From positions 1 through 53,058 of the forward strand of contig NZ_VUMM01000012.1 of the NCBI RefSeq assembly GCF_009696175.1: DNA of 53,058 nucleotides, given 5' to 3'. The DNA comes from Floccifex porci. Its GTDB lineage: Bacteria > Bacillota_I > Bacilli_A > Erysipelotrichales > Erysipelotrichaceae. Numbering within the stretch: position 1 is the first letter of the stretch; each line of letters begins with the position of its first letter. Below the pieces are notes generated by a model. It searched no databases, was not told the origin of the DNA, and saw nothing but the letters and a program-made list of their open reading frames with translations. The position numbers and the translations under genes are program-made. Below, one piece after another: positions 22,253 through 31,103 of the stretch.

Positions 22253-23020
22253 ATGAATATTTTAGAAACAAAGAATTTAAAGAAAATATATTCTTCTCGA
22301 TTTTCAAATGTACAGGTACAGGCATTAGAAAATGTCAATTTCAGTGTTGAAAAAGGAGAATTTGTTGCGATCATGGGAGAATCTGGATCGGGTAAGACCA
22401 CTTTGTTGAATTTACTGGCAACTTTAGATAAACCAACCAGTGGAAAAGTCATTTTAAATGGAAAAGACATTACGCATCTTTCTTCAAAAGAAGTGTCTTC
22501 CTTTCGAAGAAATCATTTAGGATTTGTGTTCCAGGATTTCAATTTACTGGATACATTTTCCAATCGAGATAATATTTTACTTCCTCTGGTTTTAAATGGA
22601 ACCAGCGTATCGGAAATGGAACAAAGATTAAATCCGATTGCCACTTCTTTAGGAATCATTTCTTTATTAAATAAATTTCCTTATGAAATATCAGGAGGAC
22701 AGAAACAGAGGGTGGCTTTGGCTAGAGCTTTGATTACGCATCCCGAACTGATTCTTGCAGATGAACCAACGGGAGCTTTAGACTCAAAGTCCACAAAAGA
22801 TCTATTGGATCTGTTGACACAGATTCATGAAAATGGACAGACAATATTGATGGTTACTCATTCCACTTTAGCAGCCAGCTATGCGTCTCGTGTCTTGTTT
22901 ATCCGAGATGGTGTGGTATTCCATCAGATTTATAAAGGAAAGAAAACAAAAGAAGAAATGTATCAGCAGATATCGGATACGTTAACAGTTATGAGTACAG
23001 GTGGTGCTTTCCATGTATAG
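22253..23020 (+). CDS. ABC transporter ATP-binding protein (BceA-like)
   Basis: The 255-residue ATPase has Walker A G-E-S-G-S-G-K-T-T, Q-loop F-V-F-Q-D-F-N, signature S-G-G-Q-K-Q-R, Walker B L-I-L-A-D-E-P-T-G-A-L-D and the H-loop V-T-H-S. It is of the MacB/LolD/BceA type. With the BceB-like permease it forms a Bce module that senses and relieves binding of peptide antibiotics to lipid II cycle intermediates. AAAGGAG precedes the ATG. It overlaps the permease gene by 20 bases. Confidence 0.94.
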   Translation: MNILETKNLKKIYSSRFSNVQVQALENVNFSVEKGEFVAIMGESGSGKTTLLNLLATLDKPTSGKVILNGKDITHLSSKEVSSFRRNHLGFVFQDFNLLDTFSNRDNILLPLVLNGTSVSEMEQRLNPIATSLGIISLLNKFPYEISGGQKQRVALARALITHPELILADEPTGALDSKSTKDLLDLLTQIHENGQTILMVTHSTLAASYASRVLFIRDGVVFHQIYKGKKTKEEMYQQISDTLTVMSTGGAFHV

Positions 23021-24947
23021 AAAACTGGCCTTACAGAATATACAAAATAATAAACAGTATTATTTACCTTATATGATTTCCTGTATCTTCATGGTTATGA
23101 CTTTTTATACCATTTATTCATTGGCAATGAATCCCAATATACAGGAAATGATGGGTGGGGATGAAATGCAGCTGATGCTTCGCTTTGGAGTGATCGTGAT
23201 TGCTTTATTTTCTATTGTTTTTATCTTTTATATAAATGGATTTTTAATGAAACAAAGAACAAGGGAGTTTGGCTTATATAATATTCTGGGAATGGAGAAG
23301 AAACATATCAATCTGATTGTCTTTTATGAAACCTTTATTGTATCTATCCTTTGTTTAATAATTGGAATTGGATTGGGTATATTATTGGATAAAGGTCTGT
23401 ATTTACTGATCCTAAAAGTTTTTTCTCTTGAGATTCAATTTGGATTTTATATTTCGATAGATGGAATCTATTTTAGTCTTTTATTATTTGGAATCATTTT
23501 CATATGTGCTTATTTGTTTTCCATTTTACGAATTCAAATCTTAAATCCGATTGAATTACTGCATCAAGATCAGAAAGGACAGAAAGAACCAAAAAATAAA
23601 TGGGTTTTCGCTTTAATTGGTTTTGTATGTTTGATAGCAGGTTATGTACTGTCTATTACTGTAAAAGATCCTATTTCCGCTTTTATATTCTTTTTTGTAG
23701 CGGTTATTTTAGTTGTGATTGGAACCTATTTTCTATTCACCTATGGAAGCATTACCTTATTAAAGTTTCTTCAAAAAAACAAATCGTATTATTATAAAAC
23801 CAGTCACTTTATCAATGTATCCAATATGAAATATAGAATGAGTCAAAATGGAATTGGACTGGCAAATATCTGTATTTTATCCACTATGATCTTAGTGGCT
23901 TTATCTTCTACTGTCAGTTTATGGATCGGATTTAAAGAAAATCTATATGCGATGTATCCTTATGATATATGTATACGACAATATATTGATAACGATGAGC
24001 TGCAGAATGTATTAAAAGATTATTCAAAATATTATGAAAGCAAACAGGAAGTGGATGTTCTAATTTTTTCTGCGTATCGTTTAGATAATTCCTTTATCTT
24101 GGATCAGGATAAAGTAGATGACATAGATTATTCCAATTTATTCAACCTGAATTTTATGGATCTGGAAACGTATGAGAAATATACAGGTGAAAAGATTAAA
24201 CTAGATAAAGATGAAGTATTGATAAGTGAGAAAGATTTAAAAGAATTAAAAATTGAAAACATGAGCTTTAAAGTAAAAGGTAAGATTTCAGCTGAAATGA
24301 AACCAATCACGGTGATGACAGGCTTAGATACGTACGATGTGGTTGTTGATTCAAGAGAAACATTGGAGGCATTGGAAAAATTAAATCAGGACTATTATGG
24401 AAATCAGGCTTCTTACATTGGGAAAAGCATTTGTATCAATTTAAAAGAGGGTGTCAATAAACTGGAAGTGGAAAATGAAATTTATGAAACTTTACGTGCA
24501 AAAGATATTATCACAAGTTATGAAGGAAAAGACATTGCGGCAAAATTTATGTTGTCCATTTATGCAGGTTTCTTATTTATTGGTATCTTTGTCAGTATAC
24601 TGTTTTTGATAGCGACTGTATTGATCATGTATTATAAACAGATCAGTGAAGGATTGCAGGATAAATCAAGATTTGAAGTGATGCGAAAAGTGGGATTGGA
24701 TGAAATGGATATTAAAAGAACCGTTAATTCACAGGTTTTAACTTTATTTTTCCTTCCTTTGGTTATGACAGGAATTCATCTGGCATTTGCCTTTCCGATG
24801 ATTCGTAAATTACTGGTTTTATTACAGCTTACCAATACAAATCTATATATCATAGTAACTTGTATTTCTTTTATGATTTTTGCGATGGTTTATATATTTA
24901 TGTATATACAGACATCTAGAGTTTATTATCGAATTGTGAATTCTTAG
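23001..24947 (+). CDS. ABC transporter permease (BceB-like), antimicrobial peptide sensing/resistance
   Basis: The 648-residue permease has about ten membrane helices with FtsX-type segments and, between helices 7 and 8 (about residues 315-515), a large extracytoplasmic domain of about 200 residues. That layout is diagnostic of BceB-type proteins, where the domain recognises the peptide-target complex. R-T-R-E-F-G-L-Y-N-I-L-G-M is the coupling-helix motif. The predicted start at 23001 is GTG; ATG 23013 (M-Y-R-K-L-A) is a better start, close to G-G-T-G-G. Upstream kinase and regulator complete the module. Confidence 0.93.
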   Translation: MVLSMYRKLALQNIQNNKQYYLPYMISCIFMVMTFYTIYSLAMNPNIQEMMGGDEMQLMLRFGVIVIALFSIVFIFYINGFLMKQRTREFGLYNILGMEKKHINLIVFYETFIVSILCLIIGIGLGILLDKGLYLLILKVFSLEIQFGFYISIDGIYFSLLLFGIIFICAYLFSILRIQILNPIELLHQDQKGQKEPKNKWVFALIGFVCLIAGYVLSITVKDPISAFIFFFVAVILVVIGTYFLFTYGSITLLKFLQKNKSYYYKTSHFINVSNMKYRMSQNGIGLANICILSTMILVALSSTVSLWIGFKENLYAMYPYDICIRQYIDNDELQNVLKDYSKYYESKQEVDVLIFSAYRLDNSFILDQDKVDDIDYSNLFNLNFMDLETYEKYTGEKIKLDKDEVLISEKDLKELKIENMSFKVKGKISAEMKPITVMTGLDTYDVVVDSRETLEALEKLNQDYYGNQASYIGKSICINLKEGVNKLEVENEIYETLRAKDIITSYEGKDIAAKFMLSIYAGFLFIGIFVSILFLIATVLIMYYKQISEGLQDKSRFEVMRKVGLDEMDIKRTVNSQVLTLFFLPLVMTGIHLAFAFPMIRKLLVLLQLTNTNLYIIVTCISFMIFAMVYIFMYIQTSRVYYRIVNS

Positions 24948-24974
24948 AAGTGAGTCAATCACTTCTATTTTTTT
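24946..24974 (+). terminator. Terminator of the bceAB operon
   Basis: AGAAGTGA-N5-TCACTTCT 8-bp stem followed by ATTTTTTT. It begins within the permease stop codon. Confidence 0.88.
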
Positions 24975-25033
24975 ATTGGTGGTTAGACCTAAAATGAGTA
25001 TAATATATTTGGAAAAAATATGAGGAGGACAAT

Positions 25034-26443
25034 ATGAGTGGTTTTTTTGGGGTAGCTTCAAAAGAAAGCTGTTTATTTGATCTTTATTTTGGGACAGACT
25101 ATCATTCACATTTAGGAACCAGACGTGCGGGTTTGGCAACTTATGGAGACAAAGGGTTTAGAAAATCAATACATAATATTGAGAATTCACCATTCCGTAC
25201 TAAATTTGAACACGATTTAGATGGATTGGAAGGAAGAATGGGAATTGGGTGTATTTCAGATTTTGAAGCACAGCCTATATTAATACGATCCATTCATGGA
25301 ACTTACGCGATTACAACAACCAGTAAAATTAATAATGCTCAGGAAATTATTGACAATATATTAAAAAATCGAGCTCATTTTTTTGAAATGAGCAATGGAG
25401 AAATCAATTCAACAGAATTGGTGGCAGCTTTGATCAATCAGAAAGACAATCTTATTGAAGGAATTCAATACGCATTGGATACAATTGAAGGATCTTTATC
25501 TTTAATGATCTTAACAAAAAAAGGAATCTATGCGGCAAGAGATAAATTGGGAAGAACACCAGTTATTTTAGGAAAGAAAGAAGATTCTCGCTGTGCCACT
25601 TTTGAAAGCTTTGCGTTTTTGAATTTGGGATATGAACTGGATCGTGAATTGGGTCCAGGAGAAATTGTTTTCTTTGATGAAAATCAATGTAAAACACTGG
25701 TTCAGCCAGGTAAAGATATGAAAATCTGTACGTTCTTATGGGTATATTATGGATATCCTTCTGCGACTTATGAAGGAGTTAACGTAGAAGAAATGCGTTA
25801 CAACTGTGGAAAGCTTTTGGCAAGAAGAGATAAAGGAATTGATGTAGATGTCATTGCGGGTGTACCAGATTCGGGTACTGCTCATGCAGTGGGATATGCC
25901 AATGAAATTGGAATTCCTTTCTCAAGACCTTTCATTAAATATACACCAACATGGCCTCGTTCCTTTATGCCAACGATTCAGACAAAGCGTAATCTGATTG
26001 CCAAGATGAAGCTGATTCCAGTGCATGAACTGATTGAAGGAAAGAAACTGCTTTTGATTGATGATTCCATTGTACGTGGAACTCAATTAAGAGAAACAAC
26101 CGAATTCTTATATGAAAGTGGAGCTAAAGAAGTACATATTCGACCAGCTTGTCCACCTTTATTATTCGGATGTAAATATCTGAATTTCTCTCGTTCTTCA
26201 TCGGAAACAGAACTGATTGCCCGTCGTGTTATCAATGAGCTGGAAGGAGAAGAAAATGTCACAAAAGAATTGTTACAGGAATATGCCGATCCAGACAGTG
26301 AAAAATATCAGAAGATGATCGATAAGATCTGTGAAAAATTAAATTTCACTTCTTTAAGATACCATCGTTTAGATGATATGCTGGATTCGGTTGGAATGGA
26401 ACATTGTAAAATGTGTACATATTGCTGGAATGGAAAAGAATAA
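25034..26443 (+). CDS. Amidophosphoribosyltransferase-like (PurF-like) protein without the N-terminal Cys
   Basis: The 469-residue protein has the PurF architecture: an Ntn glutaminase-type domain (residues 1-240) and a phosphoribosyltransferase domain with the PRPP loop L-L-L-I-D-D-S-I-V-R-G-T-Q (about 335). True PurF exposes Cys1 as the nucleophile. Here the protein begins M-S-G-F-F-G, so residue 2 is Ser. It ends in a Cys cluster C-K-M-C-T-Y-C. It resembles the Bacteroides-type PurF-like proteins, which as I recall also lack the Cys. Ammonia use, or another amide donor, is possible. A TATAAT and AGGAGG lie before the ATG. Confidence 0.85.
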   Translation: MSGFFGVASKESCLFDLYFGTDYHSHLGTRRAGLATYGDKGFRKSIHNIENSPFRTKFEHDLDGLEGRMGIGCISDFEAQPILIRSIHGTYAITTTSKINNAQEIIDNILKNRAHFFEMSNGEINSTELVAALINQKDNLIEGIQYALDTIEGSLSLMILTKKGIYAARDKLGRTPVILGKKEDSRCATFESFAFLNLGYELDRELGPGEIVFFDENQCKTLVQPGKDMKICTFLWVYYGYPSATYEGVNVEEMRYNCGKLLARRDKGIDVDVIAGVPDSGTAHAVGYANEIGIPFSRPFIKYTPTWPRSFMPTIQTKRNLIAKMKLIPVHELIEGKKLLLIDDSIVRGTQLRETTEFLYESGAKEVHIRPACPPLLFGCKYLNFSRSSSETELIARRVINELEGEENVTKELLQEYADPDSEKYQKMIDKICEKLNFTSLRYHRLDDMLDSVGMEHCKMCTYCWNGKE

Positions 26444-26445
26444 AA

Positions 26446-26467
26446 GGCAGAAATTCTGCCTTTTTTT
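26446..26467. terminator. Terminator between purF-like and the DUF3592-like gene
   Basis: GGCAGAA-a-TTCTGCC 7-bp stem with seven T residues on the plus strand. It can serve the convergent gene as well. Confidence 0.88.
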
Positions 26468-26903
26468 AAATGATAGGAGCAATTATAAAATGTGTTAAAA
26501 TCAGAAAAATGAAGATTGCGAACAATATAGAAGGAAGTAAAGCATGAGATGTTTCTAAAGGTTCTAATGAACTTTTCACAATAGCCCATTTTGGATGATC
26601 TTTATTATAATAGATATCAACGATTTCAGGAATCTGTGTTTTTTCATCACTCTGACTGATTTCATACTGTATTGTAATCAAATAGATTTTCTTATTAACT
26701 TTATACTGATATTTCGCGTTGTAAACTGTAAATGTATCTTCTTCTTTAATCGCATGTTTTTTGACTAAACAGGTTTTTAATTTTCCTTTTGTACAATAAT
26801 CAGAAGTAATATTTTTTTCTATCTTTTCTTCTTTTTTCGTTAAGAAGATCAGACTGATAAAAAAGGAAAGAACGGATAAAAATAAAACAATAAAAGCTTT
26901 CAT
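26466..26903 (-). CDS. Small two-helix membrane protein, DUF3592-like
   Basis: The 145-residue protein has a hydrophobic helix at each end (about 3-22 and 122-143) and a beta-rich middle of about 95 residues. Its V-D-I-Y-Y-N-K-D-H-P-K-W-A-I-V segment resembles the end of DUF3592 domains (Y-Y-N-P-x-N-P). Function unknown. It lies 8 bases behind the GH25 lysozyme gene on the same strand and is probably co-transcribed, which would fit an envelope role. Confidence 0.65.
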   Translation of the reverse strand: MKAFIVLFLSVLSFFISLIFLTKKEEKIEKNITSDYCTKGKLKTCLVKKHAIKEEDTFTVYNAKYQYKVNKKIYLITIQYEISQSDEKTQIPEIVDIYYNKDHPKWAIVKSSLEPLETSHALLPSILFAIFIFLILTHFIIAPII

Positions 26904-26911
26904 ATAAACTC

Positions 26912-27703
26912 CTATTCGATATATAAATTTAAATCTACATTTGTACTGATTCCATCAATCTGACCAGAATTGGAATACTGCCACATTTTAAAATGAGCAT
27001 TTAATTCAGGTTTTTCAATATAAGCGGCATACCATAAATCATATTTTTTGATTTTTTCCAGATCAAATTCATTTTCCAGCCAATGTTTATTTCCATAAAT
27101 TAAAGTTCGATATCCTTCTTTTTCCATGGCTTTACAGAAATCTAAAGCAAACTGGGTTTTCTTTTCTTTGGATAAACTGGCAAGGCGGTCGTTCTCATTA
27201 AAATATTCCATGTCATAACATACAGGAAATTCTAAAGAATAATCCTGAATCAATTCCAGTACAAAATCAATTTCTTCCTGTAATTCTTTTTCTGTAGTGG
27301 CTGTACTGTAAAAATAGACTCCCACATCAATATTATTTTTAAGAGCTCCTTCTATATTTTCTTTAAACATAGTATCTTCATGCAGTTTACCTTCAGTAGC
27401 ACCTCTATATCCACAGCGGATGATCGCAAAGTCAATACCGCTTTCTTTTACCTGTTTCCAGTCAATTTCTCTTTGAAAAGAAGAAACATCAATTCCTGTT
27501 TTGGTGCTATAGAGATTGTTGTCAAATGTCATCCTTCCATCTTTGTTGACAATAAACTGATCTGGATTATACAGAACGGAATTTTTTGTTAATAAACGAT
27601 AGATTCCAAACAATAGAAAAATGGATATCCAGACAATAATCAAAAAAATCAGAATCAGGATCAAATAACGATGCAGTACATTTTTTCTTTTCTTTTTCTT
27701 CAT
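26912..27703 (-). CDS. Membrane-anchored GH25 muramidase (lysozyme family)
   Basis: The 263-residue protein has a strongly basic start (K-K-K-K-R-K), one membrane helix at about residues 12-37, then a GH25 barrel: T-G-I-D-V-S-S-F-Q-R-E-I-D-W at the first strand, A-I-I-R-C-G-Y-R-G, V-G-V-Y-F-Y-S, the catalytic V-C-Y-D-M-E-Y (D-x-E) and W-Q-Y-S-N-S-G-Q-I-D-G-I at the end. GH25 enzymes cut the MurNAc-GlcNAc bond of peptidoglycan. With no cleavage site it should stay tethered outside the membrane, so a role in the cell's own wall turnover is likely. Confidence 0.92.
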   Translation of the reverse strand: MKKKKRKNVLHRYLILILIFLIIVWISIFLLFGIYRLLTKNSVLYNPDQFIVNKDGRMTFDNNLYSTKTGIDVSSFQREIDWKQVKESGIDFAIIRCGYRGATEGKLHEDTMFKENIEGALKNNIDVGVYFYSTATTEKELQEEIDFVLELIQDYSLEFPVCYDMEYFNENDRLASLSKEKKTQFALDFCKAMEKEGYRTLIYGNKHWLENEFDLEKIKKYDLWYAAYIEKPELNAHFKMWQYSNSGQIDGISTNVDLNLYIE

Positions 27704-27746
27704 AAATTATATTCTAACAAAAAAAAGATTATCATTAAAGATAATC

Positions 27747-28925
27747 TTAATGGTGGAATAAACGAATCTTTGTAAAGGCCATTGCCATACCATATTTGTT
27801 GCAGACATCAATGACATTGTCATCACGAACGGAACCACCTGGCTGAGCAATGTATTTTACTCCAGATTTATGAGCTCTTTCGATATTGTCTCCAAATGGG
27901 AAGAATGCATCGGAACCTAAAGCGACATCCTGCATCTGATCCAGCCAGGCTCTTTTTTCTTCTTTTGTGAAGACTTCTGGTTTTTCGGTAAAGACTTTTT
28001 CCCAGGCACCATCGGCCAATACATCCATATATTCTTCTCCGATATATAAATCAATGGCATTGTCTCGATCGGCTCTACGAATGTTTTCTTTGAATGGAAG
28101 ATTCAATACTTTTGGACATTGACGTAAGAACCAGTTATCCGCTTTCTGACCCGCTAAACGAGTACAGTGAACACGAGACTGCTGTCCGGCTCCAATTCCA
28201 ATGGCTTGTCCACCTTTGGCAAAACATACGGAATTGGATTGTGTATATTTTAATGTGATCAAAGCAATCATCAAATCAATTTTGGCACTGTCTGGAATGT
28301 CCTTGTTTTCGGTAACCACTTCATTTAATAATTCTTTATTAATGACTAAATTGTTTCGACCTTGTTCAAATGTAATTCCAAATACCTGTTTGTGTTCAAT
28401 TGGATCAGGAATGTAGTTTTCATCGATTTGAAGAACACAATAATTTCCATTTTTCTTCTGTTTTAAAATTTCTAAAGCTTCTGGGCTGTAACCTGGAGCG
28501 ATAACTCCATCGGATACTTCACGTTTGATTAAACGAGCGGTATCTACATCACATGGATCGGATAAAGAAATAAAGTCTCCAAAAGAGGACATACGGTCTG
28601 CACCACGAGCACGAGCATAAGCACAAGCCAAAGGGGATAGGTCACCTAAGTCATCTACCCAATATATTTTCTTTAAAACATCATCCATTTCCAGACCTAC
28701 AGCGGCTCCAGCTGGAGAAACGTGTTTAAAAGAAGTGGCAGCTGCCAGACCTGTCGCCTGTTTTAATTCTTTTACCAATTGCCAACCATTTAATCCATCT
28801 AATAAGTTGATGTATCCTGGTTTTCCATTTAATACGGTAATAGGAAGTTCACTTCCATCCTGCATATAAACTTTGGATGGTTTCTGATTTGGATTGCATC
28901 CATATTTTAATTGTAGTTCTTTCAT
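27747..28925 (-). CDS. Stand-alone AICAR formyltransferase (PurH C-terminal domain type)
   Basis: The 392-residue protein matches the transformylase part of PurH: L-K-Y-G-C-N-P-N-Q-K-P near the start, A-T-S-F-K-H-V-S-P-A-G-A-A-V-G with the catalytic K-H pair near residue 78, and F-F-P-F-G-D-N-I-E-R near 345. Normal PurH has about 510 residues because an IMP cyclohydrolase (MGS-like) domain precedes this; that domain is absent here. ATG 28925 with AAGGAGA was chosen over the in-frame start at 28961. It may ride on the flavin-uptake transcript (43-base gap), though TTTATAAT in the gap could be its own -10. Confidence 0.88.
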   Translation of the reverse strand: MKELQLKYGCNPNQKPSKVYMQDGSELPITVLNGKPGYINLLDGLNGWQLVKELKQATGLAAATSFKHVSPAGAAVGLEMDDVLKKIYWVDDLGDLSPLACAYARARGADRMSSFGDFISLSDPCDVDTARLIKREVSDGVIAPGYSPEALEILKQKKNGNYCVLQIDENYIPDPIEHKQVFGITFEQGRNNLVINKELLNEVVTENKDIPDSAKIDLMIALITLKYTQSNSVCFAKGGQAIGIGAGQQSRVHCTRLAGQKADNWFLRQCPKVLNLPFKENIRRADRDNAIDLYIGEEYMDVLADGAWEKVFTEKPEVFTKEEKRAWLDQMQDVALGSDAFFPFGDNIERAHKSGVKYIAQPGGSVRDDNVIDVCNKYGMAMAFTKIRLFHH

Positions 28926-28968
28926 GTTTGTCTCCTTTTTCGCAAGCAAATTATAAACCATATTGATA

Positions 28969-29529
28969 TTAAAGTCGACTTAAATGTCGAATTCGAGAAA
29001 AAATCAATAGAAAGATTCCTGTATTCAACAATCCTTTTATAAAAGTAAAAGGAACATTAAATACCAATAAAGCCTGAGAAAGATTTGAAATAGATGGTAC
29101 AATCAGCTGATACATGGACAATATAGCGGATTGAGAAAATCCAACTTTATAATATAAAGGATAAATTAAATAATAATTGGAATAATAGCTCATAAAAGCC
29201 ATAAAAATACAAGCCAGTAGAATTCCTGCTTTTTTTGAATGAGGCCATATATAACCAAATATCAGACAGAAAGAAGCACCTAATATAAAATTGGATAATT
29301 CTCCGATAAATCCACTTTGAGAAATAAATAAATGAATTCCATTTTTACAAAGAGAAACCAGAATTCCCATCCAGGGTCCTAATAGAGCCGTTGTAAGAAT
29401 TTGAGGAACATCGGAAAAATCCAACTTTAAAAAAGAAGGTAAAAATGGAATCGATATTTCTATATATTGTAAAATCACAGAGATGGAAATCATGAAAGAA
29501 AGAAAAGTAATGACTTTAGTTCTGGTCAT
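28969..29529 (-). CDS. ECF transporter S component (riboflavin/RibU-like), second copy
   Basis: From ATG 29529 the protein has 186 residues and five or six membrane helices. L-K-L-D-F-S-D-V-P-Q-I-L-T-T-A-L-L-G-P-W-M-G is the S-component loop that, in RibU, contacts flavin. The G-A-S-F-C-L-I-F-G-Y-I segment follows. It overlaps the flavoprotein gene before it by 14 bases. It resembles the RibU protein two genes upstream in layout but is clearly diverged, so it may carry a related vitamin. The shared ECF energising subunits (EcfA/A'/T) are not in the window. Confidence 0.8.
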   Translation of the reverse strand: MTRTKVITFLSFMISISVILQYIEISIPFLPSFLKLDFSDVPQILTTALLGPWMGILVSLCKNGIHLFISQSGFIGELSNFILGASFCLIFGYIWPHSKKAGILLACIFMAFMSYYSNYYLIYPLYYKVGFSQSAILSMYQLIVPSISNLSQALLVFNVPFTFIKGLLNTGIFLLIFSRIRHLSRL

Positions 29530-30001
29530 ACTGTTTAACTTCAATTTCCTTTGTATCAAAATGAATAAAAATCTGATAAGCATAGTTATCACTGCTTGTA
29601 TCCCAGATTTCAACAAATTTTGGAGTTACTTCAATTAAGATTTCACTGTCTTCATGGGAATATTTATTATAGCTTCCCCATAAATATTTCTTATAAAGTT
29701 TTTCAAATCGACGATCGGGTTCATCGATGACCAATCCTTTATTTTCACAGATTCCTTCAACCTGTACCCCTGACCAGCATAAAGCTACATGAGGATTTTG
29801 AAACAATTGTTGCGTTTTTCGAAAATTTTTATCGGTTTTAAAATAAATTTTCTGATCGTAGAATAAGCAGGATACGTTACGAACCATTGGATAGTTATCC
29901 ACACAACTGGCCAAGGCCATGATTTTCCAATTTTCCAGTTTTTCAAATAAGATGTCTACAGCTTGTTCAAACGTTAAATTTTTATCAATACTAAATTTCA
30001 T
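29516..30001 (-). CDS. Pyridoxamine 5'-phosphate oxidase-family flavoprotein
   Basis: The 161-residue split-barrel protein has W-K-I-M-A-L-A-S-C-V-D-N-Y-P-M-V-R-N-V near residue 27, then I-Y-F-K-T-D-K-N-F-R-K-T-Q and the strand H-V-A-L-C-W-S-G-V-Q-V-E-G. These form the FMN-binding barrel of the PNPOx-like group. The general reaction may be F420/FMN-dependent reduction or heme handling, and the substrate is unknown. Its position between two flavin S components under an FMN riboswitch supports FMN as cofactor. The gap to ribU is 3 bases. Confidence 0.85.
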   Translation of the reverse strand: MKFSIDKNLTFEQAVDILFEKLENWKIMALASCVDNYPMVRNVSCLFYDQKIYFKTDKNFRKTQQLFQNPHVALCWSGVQVEGICENKGLVIDEPDRRFEKLYKKYLWGSYNKYSHEDSEILIEVTPKFVEIWDTSSDNYAYQIFIHFDTKEIEVKQYDQN

Positions 30002-30004
30002 AAA

Positions 30005-30607
30005 TTACTCCTGTATAAAATGTTTAATTGGTTTTGATATTTTTTTGTATAATAAGAAAGTGATAATGGATGTTGTACATCTGGAAATTAAATTAAATGG
30101 AATCACTGAGAAAGCAACAAAGGATATCTTTGTGGAAATATATGGATTAACAGCCGCACAGATTCCTAAAATCTGATCCCAGCTCATACCGTATAAATAA
30201 ATATAGGCTGGAAAGATCAAATATAAATTTGTGAAGATGGCAATCACGACGCTTATAATAATTCCCAGTAATAAACCTGTAATGGCTCCTTTTTTCGTAC
30301 GATTTTTACGATAATAAAGAATGGCTGGTAAAACATAGGCACAACTTAAAATAAAATTCTGAATTTCACCAGTAAACAGGGAAGTAGTTCCTTTAAAAGC
30401 TAAAATCAGTCCTAATTTGATCACAATAATTTCAATTGCACCAATTGGACCAAGAATAAATCCTCCCATGATTTCTGGTAAAGCAGAGAAATCAAAATTT
30501 GCGAAAGGAGATAAAAAAGGAACATTAAAACTAAAAAATTGTAGAATAAAAGCCACAGCTCCCATAATAGCTGCCATAGTGATTGTGCGAACACGTGAAT
30601 TCTTCAT
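30005..30607 (-). CDS. ribU: Riboflavin ECF transporter S component RibU
   Basis: The 200-residue membrane protein has six helices and the RibU signatures F-D-F-S-A-L-P-E-I-M-G-G-F-I-L-G-P (helix 1-2 loop) and F-T-G-E-I-Q-N-F-I-L-S. RibU binds riboflavin outside the cell with very high affinity and works with the common ECF module. The identification is made firm by an FMN riboswitch 100 bases upstream. It heads an operon with a PNPOx-like flavoprotein and a second S component. AAGGAGGAAAAG precedes the ATG. Confidence 0.93.
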   Translation of the reverse strand: MKNSRVRTITMAAIMGAVAFILQFFSFNVPFLSPFANFDFSALPEIMGGFILGPIGAIEIIVIKLGLILAFKGTTSLFTGEIQNFILSCAYVLPAILYYRKNRTKKGAITGLLLGIIISVVIAIFTNLYLIFPAYIYLYGMSWDQILGICAAVNPYISTKISFVAFSVIPFNLISRCTTSIITFLLYKKISKPIKHFIQE

Positions 30608-30654
30608 TTCTTTTCCTCCTTGAATTCATAAAAGCTAAAGAACGCCTTGAAATC

Positions 30655-30678
30655 AAAAAAGTGTGCAACAGGGCACAC
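30655..30678 (-). terminator. Expression-platform terminator of the FMN riboswitch
   Basis: On the minus strand GTGTGC-ccctgtt...GCACAC forms a stem followed by six T residues. It lies between the aptamer and ribU, and FMN binding would favour it. Confidence 0.85.
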
Positions 30679-30707
30679 AAAAAATCAGAAGAATTTCTGT
30701 CTTTTCT

Positions 30708-30810
30708 CATCCGGACTTTAACCGTCGGTATCTGAATTTCACAGATTCGGCCTATAAAAGGTTCATGGACTATACCATCGGTAGAGACTTTCACTCTGCC
30801 CCAAAGACGT
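30708..30810 (-). promoter_or_regulatory. FMN riboswitch (RFN element)
   Basis: Read on the minus strand the conserved RFN blocks appear in order: GGGGCAGAGTGAAA near the 5' side, ACCGATGGT, AGTCC, a GGCC-led stem loop, AAATTC and GATACCGACGGT, and the closing AGTCCGGATG. The pattern matches the FMN aptamer closely. It is followed by a terminator and ribU, so high FMN should switch the riboflavin-uptake operon off. Confidence 0.96.
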
Positions 30811-30831
30811 TGTATTAACTTTACATTTGAT

Positions 30832-30860
30832 AGTGTAAAACAATAAATAGGGAATGTAAA
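30832..30860 (-). promoter_or_regulatory. Promoter of the FMN riboswitch / ribU operon
   Basis: On the minus strand TTTACA (30860-30855), a 17-bp spacer and TACACT (30837-30832) stand about 20 bases before the aptamer. Confidence 0.7.
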
Positions 30861-31103
30861 GCCTATTTGGACAATTTAAAGACTAAGTTTTCCGTTTTTC
30901 TTTTCTTCTTTTATTTATAATTTATAATGAAATCAGAAATAAACAAAAGAAAGAAGGGAAAGAAGATGGTTCCACCATAGGATGTAAGAGGATGCGCAAA
31001 TAAAAAGGAGATAGAAACAGAATAAAGAAAAAATATGTAAGTGAACAAATCACAGATGTTTCTAAAATAAAGAAAAAATAATAATAATATACAAGTGAAT
31101 ATG
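30861..31103. other. Gene-free stretch, no feature recognised
   Basis: Between the riboswitch promoter and the next terminator I see no reading frame with a ribosome site and no fold. The plus strand is a purine-rich tract. It may be a remnant or part of an untranslated transcript ended by the terminator at 31104. Confidence 0.5.

Noticed and set aside
25034-25040. Possibility that the real PurF start is upstream with a cleaved propeptide exposing a Cys
   Set aside because: There is no in-frame upstream start with a ribosome site, and the residue before G-F-F-G is Ser, so no cleavage would expose Cys.
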